This document shows positions 37,439-49,217 of a stretch of DNA of 64,000 nucleotides, one piece after another. The notes under the pieces were generated by a model. It did no database searches. It saw only the letters and a list, made by a program, of their open reading frames with translations, and was not told the origin of the DNA. Location of the stretch: assembly GCF_963576675.1 (NCBI RefSeq), contig NC_088911.1, forward strand, positions 135,845,929-135,909,928, read 5' to 3'. The position numbers were made by a program, and so were the translations under genes. The DNA comes from Euphorbia lathyris. Its lineage: Eukaryota; Streptophyta; Magnoliopsida; Malpighiales; Euphorbiaceae. Numbering within the stretch: the stretch's first letter is position 1; the number at the start of each line of letters is the position of its first letter.

Positions 37439-37511
37439 GCTCTCATTGAGAGTCGAACTCAAGACCTCCCGCTTACTAAACGGGTGCTCTAACCAACTGA
37501 GCTACGAGAGC
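37439..37511 (-). tRNA. tRNA-Thr (AGT)
   Basis: The minus strand folds as a 73-nt cloverleaf: acceptor GCTCTCG pairing with TGAGAGC (one G-T), D-stem GCTC/GAGC, anticodon stem CCCGT/GCGGG with loop TTAGTAA giving anticodon AGT, and T-arm TTGAG TTCGACT CTCAA. It has the B-box GTTCGACTC. A T run follows on the minus strand (37422-37428), a Pol III stop. There is no intron. It sits alone among repeats and looks functional. Confidence 0.92.
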
Positions 37512-37924
37512 TTTCTTGTTATCTTAATAAAGTAAAAGTTTATATATTGGTTTTCTAGCATACATCTATCGCACCTTCACCTAAAAGGCTACTTACATTA
37601 TACAAACCTTTAAACTTTATGACATAAAAATTCTTAAAATTTACATTATATAATGTTAAAGTTTAAATAAAAATATCCATTAAAAATAGCAAAATGATGA
37701 TGAAAATAAGTATTTGACATAATTTATAGTGACAATAAATAATAAAAATCCAATTATGCACTCAAATTGTTGAGGCTATCATTTTATTAGTTTTTTTTTT
37801 AATTTTAACTATAATATTAAATTTTATAAAGTCATATATTTTTATGCCATGAGGATTTTAATGTCAAATAAAAAATTTATATCACTAAATTTTAACAAAA
37901 TAAAATTTAGAAAAATAATATTTA

Positions 37925-38529
37925 AGGTTAAGATGCAAAAATACACCTAATGTTTCAGGAGCAATTTTATTCCTAATATCTAAAATGGTGCAATTTTACC
38001 CCTAACGTTGGAAGCCAGGAGCAACTTTACCCCTAACGTTGATAAATTGTGTCAATTTGAAAAATAATTTATTAAACTATATTCTTGGTCATCAATCTTG
38101 TCATCTACACTTCACACATGCGTCATTTTATCAGTAACAAATTACAAAAATATGTTGGGATGTGAAAATTAAATAAATAAAAATATACTGTCTTTTGTAC
38201 GAATTGGACAAAAAAAATTCAAAAATTTCACTGAATTTATAAATATTAATCTCCAATTCTATTATTAAATTATAAAAAATATGAATTTTTTTATAGAATG
38301 AATTGATATGCAATTGGTACAGAATAAGAAACAAAAATATTTGTGTTTTATTATAAGGGTAAAATTAACCCAATTTATCAATGTTACGATAAAATTGCTA
38401 TTGGCTTCCAACATTAGGGGTAAAATTGTACCATTTTAGACGTTAGGGGTAAAATTGTATCATTTTAGACGTTAGGAGTAAAATTGCTCTTTACAAAAAA
38501 ACGTTAGGAGTATTTTTGTACCTTAACTC
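37925..38529. mobile_element. ACGTTAGGGGTA-family MITE
   Basis: 605 bp, 9-bp duplication TAATATTTA (37916-37924, 38530-38538). Ends AGGTTAAGATGCAAAAATAC and TTTTTGTACCTTAACTC. Confidence 0.85.
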
Positions 38530-39059
38530 TAATATTTATAGTGTTGTTTGACTCTGTTTTTATTTTTTGGATTTATTTTAGAGCTTATTCATAGGGCCGG
38601 TCCTGGGCCTAGACTCGGGATGCGCCGGCCTAGGGTCCAAAGCTGGAGGGGCCCAAATGTTTTTATTATTAAAGACGCTTTATTGTTCCCGCTTGCTTAT
38701 TCATAGTTATAATTATAGCTAATTGTGTATTTCCGCAAATGCATTTAATAGGAATGGAGCTCCTTTCCTTTCAAAAAAAAAAAAAGAAAAAAAGAAAAAA
38801 AAGATATGGAGCTCTTCTCAACCTTCAAATATGTTTTAGTTATTTACATTGTCTAAAAACTTCTTTAATAAACATGACTCGGTTATAAATATAAGATGGT
38901 GTTTGATAAAACTAAAAATTAAATGTTACAAAAAATAATTTTGAATTTTAAGTATTAAATATAATAATAATAATAGAAGTAAATAGTATAGTGGTTTGAT
39001 AATACTAAAAATAAGTACTAAAATTTTATAAATATTAGTTGATACCATTGAAAATAAAA

Positions 39060-40260
39060 TAACGATACGTGTAGCATCAAGAGACTTCGGATCAAGCGGT
39101 CACATGGAGCACCAAGGAGCAACAAGGGCCTTCAAATCTAGTAGGCTTCCAGGAATCGTTTTCCATTAAGGAAAACCCTCATGCTATCTAGATGAGACTA
39201 TCCAAAAGACGTCTCCTAATAGAAGACATCTCCTAAAAGAAGACTTCTCCTAAAGGAATACTTCTTCTAATAGAAGAAGGGTTCCTAATAAAGGAAGGAT
39301 TCCTAGAAAAAGAGGGATTCAACGGAACAATATGTATCGACTGGTATGGCAACCCCTAGAGGGACGTTAACATCACTACTTCATATTATTCCTGATGTAG
39401 ATTAAAGTCGATGAGGACGGTTTTAGTCTTAAACCGACAAAGAACACAATCTTCTCAAGCCTAGCTTGAAGGCTGGATTAACCCAAAGGAATATCTCCTT
39501 GCTTCAATGGAGGCTTGTATTTCAAATAATATCAAAGTTATGTCTCATTACAAAAGAGGAAGCTTTTATACCTTCCCTAAATTACATAACAAATGACTAA
39601 AAAGCCCATACTAGGGTTTTAAGGATAGTTTAACCACTAGGGGTAGAATAGGGGTAGGAAAGAGTAATGGAAGTCCGGTAAATAAAAGGGTAGTGGTACA
39701 ACAGTAAATAGAGGGTGGCAGATATTGTTCCTTGCAGGAAGAACTTGGGGAGGAAGTATTCCTCGCCCAGGTACACTTCGCGTGTTCGTCCTCACGCTTC
39801 GCGTGAGTGTGCTCCTGGACTTGGGATGTCTCATTCATTTGGTCCACGCTCCGTGTTCTGGGAGACACGCTCCACGTGTTTGACATACTGGACCTGGATC
39901 GTTTTGGCTCCCTGATCCACGCTCCGCGCCTTCGTAGACATGCTCTGCGCCTTTGTGGATATGCTTCGCGTGTCTGGTTCTTTAGACTCTCCTCCTTGCT
40001 TGGGACTCTTGACGCTCCGCGTGTTTGCCTCACCAACTTCTTCATCCTTGGCTGGCTCTTCGTTGTCTCCACAGGTCCTGAGGTCACGCCTCGCGCCTTC
40101 TATTTTGCGCTCTGCGTCCCTTGGCTCTCGGTCCGCGTTTGGATGAGGGATGCCCTCATCATTTCCATTACCTCAACCCTTCAAGCCCTTTTTTACTTAG
40201 GCATCAGAGTGGGTTCACTGGATCCAGCCCCTCTTTGACTGTCTAGTATATCTTTTATGT
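39060..40260. repeat. GC-rich LTR-like region with ACGCTCCGCGTG motifs
   Basis: Upstream of the Gypsy gag remnant. Near 39205-39320 there is a short tandem of CTCCTAATAGAAGAC-type units. From 39775 to 40130 a word close to ACGCTCCGCGTG recurs at least eight times (39793, 39845, 39867, 39919, 39938, 39961, 40010 and around). Frames are open on both strands here, probably by composition. It may be the LTR of the same Gypsy; I found no partner copy. Confidence 0.45.
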
Positions 40261-40479
40261 AATTCAAAGAAGGACGCAAAGGGTGCTTTGCAAACAAAGC
40301 TATCATTGGTGCGGCGAGCATGGAAAGAACAAACACGTAAACTTTCAGAAAAAATGTTTCCAACGGGAAATCACACGCACAACATGTCCATCTTATCTAA
40401 AATCCATTGAGAGGATAAGGAAGAATCTGACCCATAATCTGGACACCAAGAGCCACTAGAGCCTCAATACGTTGATGAG

Positions 40480-41300
40480 ATCACCGGTCGATTTTGCCAA
40501 AATTTGGGGGAAATCCATAAAGAGATGGATGATATCAGGACAACACACGCAATAAAGATGACCGAGTGAAAAGAGAAACTAAAAAAGGCAGAAGAGATCA
40601 TGCAGAATAAGCAAAACAACACTAAAGAATCCAATCATCGGCCATCTAGAAGGTATGCCCGAAGCCCATCCCGAAGGAGAAAATAGTCTAGATCGCGTAG
40701 TCCATCTAGACGAAGAGAGGACTCGAGGCTTATAGAGAAAGGTCATGACATCACTCGAAGGGAATAGGAAAAAATGATAAGAGGGCTCTCCATAAGTATC
40801 GATTAGCCCATAGAAGACATGGGGAAAAGAGCAGACACAAAAATAAGGATAAGGATAAACCCATTAGTAAAAAGGAGATGTACGAGATCATCCAAAGGGA
40901 AGGCTGGGAAAACAAAGATACCCCCAGTACAAACACTGGGACTTCGACCTTGACAGATATATATACACCTTTGTCCCTTGAAATCTAGCTCCAGTCGATC
41001 CCTACAAGATTTTAGATCCCCACTTTTAGTCAATACCACCTTCTGGTACGAAGAGATCCTTCTAGGTTTTATTCATAACTTCAATCAAATGGTTGCATCT
41101 TTTGTAGATCACTATGTGACCTCCATTCCTGAAGGAAAAATAATGCAAGACTTAAACAGAATGGTCCAAATCGAAGGGGAAACTCTAGGCTAATTCATTA
41201 AACGCTTTCGAGCCTTGGCCATCCAGATAAAAGAATTCAATGTTTGAGGAGTAATAAATTCCATGGCTGGCAATTTCCGTAGCCGCTCCCTACAATAGAG
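40480..41300 (+). pseudogene. Decayed Gypsy gag fragment
   Basis: The stretch around 41080-41230 reads FVDHYVTSIPEGKIMQDLNR, MVQIEGETLG, then FIKRFRALAIQIKEFN, the form of the retrotransposon gag domain (Q-x-E-G-E-S/T-L...F-x-x-R-F). Upstream is an Arg/Ser-rich and Lys-rich zone (SRRRKSRSRSPSR-like) broken by stops. It is followed closely by the LINE. Confidence 0.6.
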
Positions 41301-41714
41301 CATCAGACCTAGGTAAAAATTATAGAATCTATTATAGTGAAACACACAGTTGATAAGAAAATTCCACATCAGCTACAAAAATTACATGTAAGGATATTAT
41401 AAATATATTAAACCCTTTGATTAAAAGAAGACTAATGTTCATCCTCTCCATTGTTGGTTACTTTTGATTTCTATATTTGTACGAGGTTGGTGTGAGTCCA
41501 ACGGAAGCTGCCAGAATGTTGCACGAGAGGGTTGTTGCGGCTTGAGAAGCGTTTGGGAGCGAAGCTTGATTTAATTCTTCACCAAGAGGAGATGTATTGG
41601 CTCCAAAAATCGAGAATTAATTGGCTCCGGGATGGCGACCGCAACACTGCTTTCTTTCACATGTCTACAGTGATTCGCCAAAGAAGAAATACTGTTGCAG
41701 GCCTCCGTGATGAT

Positions 41715-42268
41715 TAGGGATGGCAACGGGTAGGGTACCCGCGGGTAATGCCAATCCCAAACCCTTACCCTTTTATTTTTTAATTATCCGTACCCGTCCC
41801 ATTACCTTAACGGGTATAGTTTTTGCATCCCATACCCGACCAATTTAATTCGCGGGTACCCGTTGGTACCCTTACCCGTTAAGAATCAATAAATAAAACA
41901 AAAATATTATAAATTTAACAAAGTATAAATTTAATTAATCATTTGTCTAAAAATTGAACAAATTGAACCTTAATTAATAAGAATAAAGTAGCTTAGTGGT
42001 ATCACTCAATGGATGAAAAATAAAAGATTGCAGTTCAAATCTCACGTCTTACATCTAAAAAACAATATTTATCAATATATAAAAAAATTATGGCGAGTAA
42101 CGGGTACCGGGTACCTTAAGGGGTATTCATATACCCGTCCCATTACCCTAACGGGTAATGGTTTTGATCCCATACTCGTCCCATACCCTTTTATATAGGG
42201 TACAAGTAGTCCCATTAGAATCGGGTAGTGTCGGGTACCCGCGGGTATATTACCCGTTGCCATCCCTA
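41715..42268. mobile_element. hAT MITE (TAGGGATGGCAACGGG family), inserted in LINE
   Basis: 554 bp with perfect 18-bp inverted ends TAGGGATGGCAACGGGTA and exact 8-bp duplication GTGATGAT (41707-41714, 42269-42276). It is rich in GGGTACCCGCGGGTA-type words. No coding sequence. It splits the LINE linker from its RT. Confidence 0.93.
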
Positions 42269-42468
42269 GTGATGATGATGGTTCATGGGTTTGGTAGGAG
42301 GAAAAATTGAAGACAATGGCTGGTACTTATTTTAGTAAGCTCTACCACGAGGATGTTCAGATTTGTGCCCAACTCATTACTCAGCATGTTTTCCCCTGAA
42401 TTGATGACTTTGAACTTGAGCTGCTAGGCAAGCCGTATCATGCCAAAGAGGTTCAGAACGCTATTGAA

Positions 42469-43599
42469 TCCATGGCTTCGTGGAAAGCGCCAGTGCTTGA
42501 TGGTTTCCAGGCGGGCTTCTTCCAGAAATTTTGGGATACAGTGGGGCCTGAGACTTGTGAATGTGTGCTAAGAGCTCTGAATGAAGGAACTCTAGATGAG
42601 GGACTAAATACTACCCTTATCACTCTCATCCCTAAGATAAAGGATCTAGAGAGCCTGACACAGTACAAACCTATAAGCCTCTGTAATGTCAGCTACAAAA
42701 TGATCAGCAAATATGTTGTGAAGCGTCTAAAGACAATTCTTACTGACATTGTGGGACCTATGCAATGCAGTTTTATGCCGGGGAGGCAAATTACTGATAA
42801 TGTTGTCTTGGTTCAGGAGACAATCTTCTTGTTCAGGCGAAAAAAGGGGAGAAAGAAATTCATGTTACTCAAATTAGACTTGGAGAAGGCATATGAAAGA
42901 ATTAGCTAGAGTTTCTTGCAGGATACTTTGTCAGTGCTGGGGTTACCGTCAGGTATGATTGCAATCATAATGAAATGTGTTACATCTGCGTTCATGCACG
43001 TGCTTTGGAACGGGGATAAGGGAGCCGACTTTTCCCCATCTAGGGGACTCCGCCAGGGTGATCCCCTCTCCCCATATTTGTTTGTCCTGTGCCTTGAGCG
43101 TTTAAGCCATCTAATTCTGGATGCTGTGGCTAATGGCTCATGGAAACCTGTTTGCTTATCAAAAGAGGGGATGAGTCTCTCCCATTATTTCTTTGCGGAT
43201 GATATCATCCTTATGGCAGAAGCTTCTCATAAACAAGCGGTTATAATCAATGACATTTTAGGTTACTTCTGTGATTGCTCGGGGCAGAAAGTTAACCTGG
43301 ATAAATCATGTGTGCTTTTTACAAATAATACTCAAGCAAGAATTCAAGGGGAAATTGTCCGCGAACTGGGGATCAGAAAAATGAAAAACTTAGGGAAATA
43401 CCTTAGGGTCTTGTTGATTCATGAGAGAGTTGATAAGCAGACCAATGAATATGTTGTGGATCGAGTTAACTGTCGTCTTGTAGGTTGGAAGGAGAAAAGC
43501 CTCTCTCTTGTTGGACGTGCAACCCTGGTGAAATCCGTTCTTTCGGCTCTTCCTGTTTACACTATACAAACGACGTTGCTCCCTGCCTCCACATGTTAG
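42469..43599 (+). pseudogene. LINE reverse transcriptase
   Basis: Motifs include KAPVLDGFQAGFFQKFW, LITLIPKI, YKPISLCNVSYKMISK, SFMPGRQITDNV, LKLDLEKAYERIS, the RLRQGDPLSPYLF-type block and the catalytic FADDIIL (43191-43211). A TAG at 42907-42909 sits where relatives have Trp just after the KAYDR block. A stop at 43597-43599 and a frame change precede the next part. Confidence 0.88.
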
Positions 43600-43639
43600 A
43601 GATTAGACGCCATCAGTAGAAATTTCCTTTGGGGGAAGA

Positions 43640-45230
43640 TTGGATAGGGGTAAACGAGTTCATCTGATTCGTTGGAACTCAGTTTGTAAGCCGCGAAAGC
43701 AGGGTGGGCTGGGCATCATGAGTACCAGACAGGTGAATCTCGCTAGTATTGCGAAACTAGGGTGGAGAATGCTAACGGAGCCGAGAAGCTTATGGGTTCG
43801 AGCATTGAAAGGTGTCTATTCCGGTAAACGACAAGGTATGGAGATGTCCCGGAATAAAAGAGAGAAGAGTAACACCTGGCAAAGTGTTATTACAGGTGCA
43901 AAGCTCCTCGAGCAAAGGATAAATAGACTAGTGATTGATGGCAAATCCATAATGTTTTAGAGTGAACTCTGGCTTGACGATACATGGCTTCAAGACGAAG
44001 CCTTAGCCCCTTTGAGGGAAACAGAGAGAAGCCTCAAGGTAGCTGATTATTGGTCTGTTGCGAATGGTTGGGACTGGGAGCGCCTCCAATGGAAGTTACC
44101 AAATGAAACTCTTTTTAAGCTTGCCTCGATGGTGTTGATTCCGCAATATGACAGAGTAGATGGTTGGACATGACTAACAGATTCAGGGATCTTTTCGGTT
44201 AGCACGACTTACCAATTGCTGATGAAGAATATGGAGAATGGAGAAGGGGGAGGAGAGGATACGGATTGGAGCATAGTGTGGAATGTCAAGGCAACAGAAC
44301 GGGTTCGGTATTTCCTTTGGACTGTGGGTCACAACGCGATCCTATCAAATGTAAACAGAGTTCGAAGGCAATCAACACTGATCAAAGGTATTTAGCGTGT
44401 GGAAGACAAGAGACGACAATTAACTTACTCTGGGATTGCGAAACTGCTCAAGCCATGTGGAATCACTTTGTACCGCGGAGCTAGTAGAGGGATTTCTACG
44501 CAGGTGATCTGAAGACGTGGCTGAGGCGGAATCTGAAAATTCAATCGAGTTAGGGAGGGACGCCATGGCCTACGGTTTTTGCTGTTGGTGGATCTGGAAA
44601 TGGAGAAACGAACAGATCTTTGAGGAATCGGTGGTACAAAACATCAATAACCCAGAGTTTATAAGTCGATTGGTGAAGGAAGTCTTTGCGAGCAGTGAGA
44701 GAGCAGGCCGGAGCGAGGAGGCGAGGGGTGTTCAGTAGAATCAGATCATTTCCTGGATCAGACCGCCGAAAGCTTGGGCTAAAGTGAATCGCAATGGTGC
44801 GAGCAAGGAAAATCCTGGTATGGCTGTATGTGGAGGGCTGATTCGGGATGAAGAAGAAGAGTGGTTAGGCGGATTTGTTTGTAACTTAGGAATATGCACA
44901 ACAACATTGGCCGAGTTATATGGGCTTTATTATAGAATTGTTCTAGTGTGGAGGAAAGGAAGGCAGAAAGTGGTGTTCGAGGTTGATTCGTTATCAGTAA
45001 TGAAACTTATCAATCAGCCTGGCCAAGTAAACCATAAACATTACTGGTTGATTGAGGAATGTCGGAATCTGTTAAAGCAAGTGGGAAGTCATGGTTGTTC
45101 CTACCCTTTGCGAGGGAAATAGAGCAGCCGATTGGTTGACGAACTTCGCAGGATCTTTATCCTTTGGGAATCACGAGTGTGACGGTCCTCCTGCAGGCCT
45201 GCTTGACATCCTCAACACTGACAAGAGCGG
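43640..45230 (+). pseudogene. LINE zinc-binding region and RNase H, broken
   Basis: Reading frames in pieces: 43640-43960 (CKPRKQGGLGIMSTRQ, ending in TAG where Trp is expected), a stretch to 44170 (TGA, again at a Trp site), the zinc-binding segment around 44266-44484, and RNase H at 44784-45122 (VNRNGASKENPG, LAELYGL, VFEVDSLSV) followed after a frame change by NRAADWLTNF. The first catalytic Asp of RNase H reads as Asn here. Confidence 0.8.
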
Positions 45231-45394
45231 AATAGGCACCCTCTCGGGCTGAAGAAGTTAGTTTAGTTTGTCTTTTTCTTTTCTGTCTTCGGGGTTGCTT
45301 GATAACTCTTCCCTGTCATAAAAAAACTGTCAATCTTAAAATTAATTAAATATTATTATATATTAAGCGCAATACTTTAGTCTTCGACTAGTTA

Positions 45395-45640
45395 AAGATA
45401 AAATTTTGACCCATTTTGAAAGTTAAGATTAAATCTACAGATTCTTAGAAACAATTCAAAATAAAATAAAATTTAACCTTATCTAATTTTTTGATTTTAC
45501 TCTCATTTATTACTTGGGGGATTAATTTGGTAAGGAAGTAAAAGACGAGTATGCAAATATAGTAAAAAGGAAGCCCCATTTTGCAAAACTCAATTTTAGT
45601 AAAGGAAAGGGTGAACACGTAGAAGTAGTTTAGGTTTAGA
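45395..45640 (+). repeat. Upstream duplicate of the Di19 promoter segment
   Basis: This segment matches two separated stretches, 46820-46920 and 49217-49345, in the same order and strand. Shared words include TATGCAAATATAGTAAAAA, GAAGCCCCATTTTGCAAAA and GTGAACACGTAGAAGTAGTTT. The simplest reading is a direct duplication of at least 240 bp, after which the gene-proximal copy was split by a 2.3-kb insertion. Coding sequence of Di19 does not follow this copy. Confidence 0.75.
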
Positions 45641-46389
45641 TGATGGGGTATTTATCGGGGGTTAAGGTAGAGGAAGACAAAAGCTAGTAGGAGTTATTGT
45701 ATTTTTTATGCGAATCATGGATGCGATTTTCGATCTATGCTCATCGTACCAATTTGATGTGGAAAAACTTAGGAGAGATTTCCTGAAATGTGGTACAAGG
45801 TTGAGATACCATGCACTAAGATGAAAATAATGAGTCAAAGGAGGGGTGGCGATTTGGCAACCTCATTCTAATGGTTAAGTTAACAGAGTCTCGAGAAAGA
45901 ATATGGGAATAATTCTAAGGATTAAGAGATGAGATATCTTGATTATCTAGCATCATTTCCCATTTATAAGGTTCATATGTATTTTTCAGAATACCAATTT
46001 CTGTATCCTAACCGACCCTTTATGCATGTGTAAAAAAGGTATTGGGAGTATGTCACCTTACAAGACTACTTTGATTCATGGTGTGCAAACTGTGCCAATT
46101 CGAAAGGTAGATGAGTGTGTCCATTCCATTGATCCATGTGTCTAAACTGTTACCTTTCCATCATTGTTTATAGTGGAGACGTATGATTGGTCTACATCTC
46201 CAAATGGCTACTTTTCCATCATTATTCCTAGTCGAGACGTGTGATTGTCCATGTGACATATTTGATTATTCCTCTATTACCAACATATAATTTATTTTAG
46301 AGAAATGGTATAAAATTTGCTCAATATGAAAGTGTAAATTTAATGTTAAATAATTTCTATATAATAAAAATGATTGAACAAATCCATTA
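45641..46389. other. Intergenic, unassigned
   Basis: Moderately complex sequence between the duplicated promoter segment and a Stowaway-like MITE. A short repeat (GTGATTGTCC/ GTATGATTGG with GAGACGTG) occurs twice near 46170 and 46230. No frame or motif is convincing. Confidence 0.4.
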
Positions 46390-46765
46390 TTCCCTCTTAT
46401 CAAAATAATTATCACACTTGATCAAAATGCATTAAATAAAAAATGAAAATAATTATCACACTTAGATCAAAATGCATTAAATAAAAAATGACTGATTTAC
46501 ATTAAATTTATAGAAAATTGACTAAAATACCTTCCATTTATTAGTTGAAATAATGATGGAGTAGTTAGTGTCAAACTCATTAATAATGATAAAATAGAGA
46601 AAATTTTATTTGATTGTTATTAATGAGTTTGACATTAACTATTCCATTGTGATATTAATAAGTGGAAGGTATTTTAGTTAATTTTTTATAAGTTTAATGC
46701 AAATCAGTCATTTCTTTCTTTCTTAGTACTGATTAAATGTCATAATTATTTTGAAAGGGATGAAG
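46390..46765. mobile_element. Stowaway-like foldback MITE
   Basis: 376 bp, ends TTCCCTCTTATCAAAATAAT and, complemented, CTTCATCCCTTTCAAAATAA; flanked by TA. The centre is a strong foldback (TCAAACTCATTAATAA and its complement). Confidence 0.75.
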
Positions 46766-46920
46766 TAACACATTTATTCAAATTCTGTTATTTAATAGAA
46801 TTTATTTAAAAATATTAAGGATTTTACCCATTTTGAAATTAAGATCAAATCTACACTTTCTCACAAACAATTGCATTGAACCTTATCCAATATGTTGGTT
46901 TTACTCTAATTTATTACTTG

Positions 46921-49217
46921 AGAGTAGGTGAACATTGGTTCGGTTCGATTACTAATCGAATCCAATTATCAGTTAACCAAATCGAAATAAGTTATATTTC
47001 AGAAATCAAACCGAACCGAATAGAATTGATAGTCGAATATTAATAAAAAAAATTTAGTTCGGTTCGGTTACCAATCGAATAACTGAAATATATAAATTTC
47101 TAATTTAAATATTTAAAATTATAATTTTTTATGCAAAAAAATACATTTCTTTATGATAAAAAACATTGTACATGCACTTCGATTTATGGAATAAAAAATA
47201 AGATTGTGATTTTTTTATTTATATATAAACTTCGGTTCAGTTTTGGTTAAACCGATATTTTTTTTACAGATAACCAAACCGATGACCACATTTTGTCTAA
47301 ATTAAAACCGAACGGAACCCAAATAATAAGTAAAAATAACCGAAACGAGCTAAAATTTCAGTTCGGTTATAATAGGGACATTTTATCCATATCTTTTGGG
47401 ATAATTTACGGTTTATTCTTGAGTTAAATAATTAAGTTTAGTGTTTAGTTTTATGCATATTTCAATAAATCAACGAGAAGTAATAAATTATGTACTTTTA
47501 GTTAATTTTAGTCATTTTGAATCTCATTTTGTTATAAATAAAGTAAATATATAAATCAAGTAATCTCCAGTCCAATGGTTGTATTTTATAGGCTCAAAGA
47601 ATGCACGCGAGATGCAAGAGATGGATAATCAAGCGAGAAAAGGGACAAAACAGCTCCACACGGTGTGCCAATCATTCCACACATCGTGTGGAGTAGGGCC
47701 TGATCCGGAGAAGTGGCACGAGGAGCTGACATGAAGAAAATACACTTTTAAGGTCAGAAACTGACTCACACGGTGTGCCACTTAAGTGACGCGACGTGTG
47801 GGTATGCCCCTGCCAAAATTGATTAAGTTCTGAGCTCTCTGCTGCAGCAGCTCCATCTTTGGCAACACACAATTCTTTTCGATGATGACATGTTGATTTT
47901 CAGCGACAGAATACTGACCTTTAGCGATGACGAATCACCTTTCTAGACCAAGGAGAAAAAGACACCCAAGTCAAAGGAAAAGACAAGCAAAGGGGACAAG
48001 GTGTAAAAGGGAGAAAAGAGACAAATATTGAGACATCATATGCTTCATTATTTCGTGTGGGGCCCATCTTCTACATCAAATTCAAAGTATTCTTACAACC
48101 TTTATACACATTCAAAGTCTTCCTTCAAATTCAAAGTCTTCTTTCAACATTCAAAGTCGTTTTACTTTATGTAATTTCAATTTTGCCACTATGACTTATA
48201 ACTTTCTCTGTATAAAGTAGCTTAAAATCCAACTATAAGGAGGAGAGATATGAAGTTTTATATTAAGTTTAGAATAAAGTTTATATAGAGTTTATATTCA
48301 ATTTTTGTGTAATAAAATCCTTAGACCTTGAGAGTTTGTTGTAATTCTATCGTTCCTCCGACGAAGTTACGTTCCACCCTCGTTCACCAAGCTCGAGAGT
48401 TCCACCACCAAATCCGAAGCGACGGCTTTGAGTCCGGTTAGCTAGTTCTAAGGGTTGATTCTTCTTCCCTTTTTACCTTGTTAACTAGTTTGTACTCTTC
48501 CTATGTGCTAGATTCGGTTGTATTCCGCATTTATGTTTTCCACAATAATAATATATGATTACGGTTTTCAGTTTCACTATACTTGTTGATATTTATTCCT
48601 TGCTTTGATTCTCATAATTGATTATTGTGTAGGTCGCTTACGAACTTCGAAATCCAATAAGATTCACATAGGTGTTGCCTTACTGGAATTGACAAACCGG
48701 AAACCGTAGGAATTGATAAGCCACAAAACTTACATGCCCTATTTTCTGAACCTAAAAATTAGAGTCGCCTTAAAAAGGAACCACGATCTAAGAACCTTAC
48801 AAAGTTGTTCGGTTTATAAATAATCGTCTTTGCAAGAGTAAATTAGTACTCGTATACATTCTGAAGTATTGTTTGTCATATGTTGTAACTTATCGCCACT
48901 TGTATCATTCCATAAGGGTTTGAAATACATAAAAACTGTCTCACCCATAGTTTAGAGGTAGTTATAATTGTCACAAACCAATCTAAAGTATTCGCCGCCT
49001 ATATAACATGTAGAACCGAGTAGTTTAATACTTGTGGGTATAAATCCCGTGGATTCGATATCTGGACTTAACCAGATTTATTACTTGATAACGACAGAGT
49101 ACACTTACCCCTTAGTTGTAGAGTTGGAGTAGTGATCACCTCGAGTGCATCGCTACGCTTTACTCACATCAGGTTATCTGTTTAGTCATCGTTTACGGGT
49201 TATCTTGCTCACCCGTG
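46921..49217. mobile_element. Composite insertion with a Gypsy-type LTR-like segment, upstream of Di19
   Basis: The insertion splits the near copy of the duplicated promoter (last match 46920, next match near 49218), with a short possible target repeat (CTTG). The first 470 bp (46925-47395) are rich in GGTTCGGTT and AACCGAAC words, a dispersed repeat type. From about 47540 to 49200 there is LTR-like sequence: CACACGGTGTGCC motifs, an AATAAA-bearing R-like zone near 48300, and an end resembling the dry-prone 3' part of large Gypsy (Tat/Athila type) LTRs. No internal gag-pol is present, so it may be a solo or truncated LTR. The family call is tentative. Confidence 0.5.

Larger units (their letters stand above)
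41488..45326 (+). mobile_element. Decayed LINE, RT to RNase H, split by a hAT MITE
   Basis: Conserved LINE blocks run in order: the RNWLRDGDRNTAFFH-type linker (41600-41714), RT (42450-43600), the zinc-binding region (43640-44480) and RNase H (44780-45230), ending in a short A run (45320-45326). The 5' part is absent. I found no clear target repeat. The whole is on one strand with several stops and frame changes. Confidence 0.85.

Noticed and set aside
39611..40087. 158-codon Arg/Ser-rich frame on the minus strand
   Set aside because: It overlaps repeated ACGCTCCGCG words that keep several frames open at once; no known domain.
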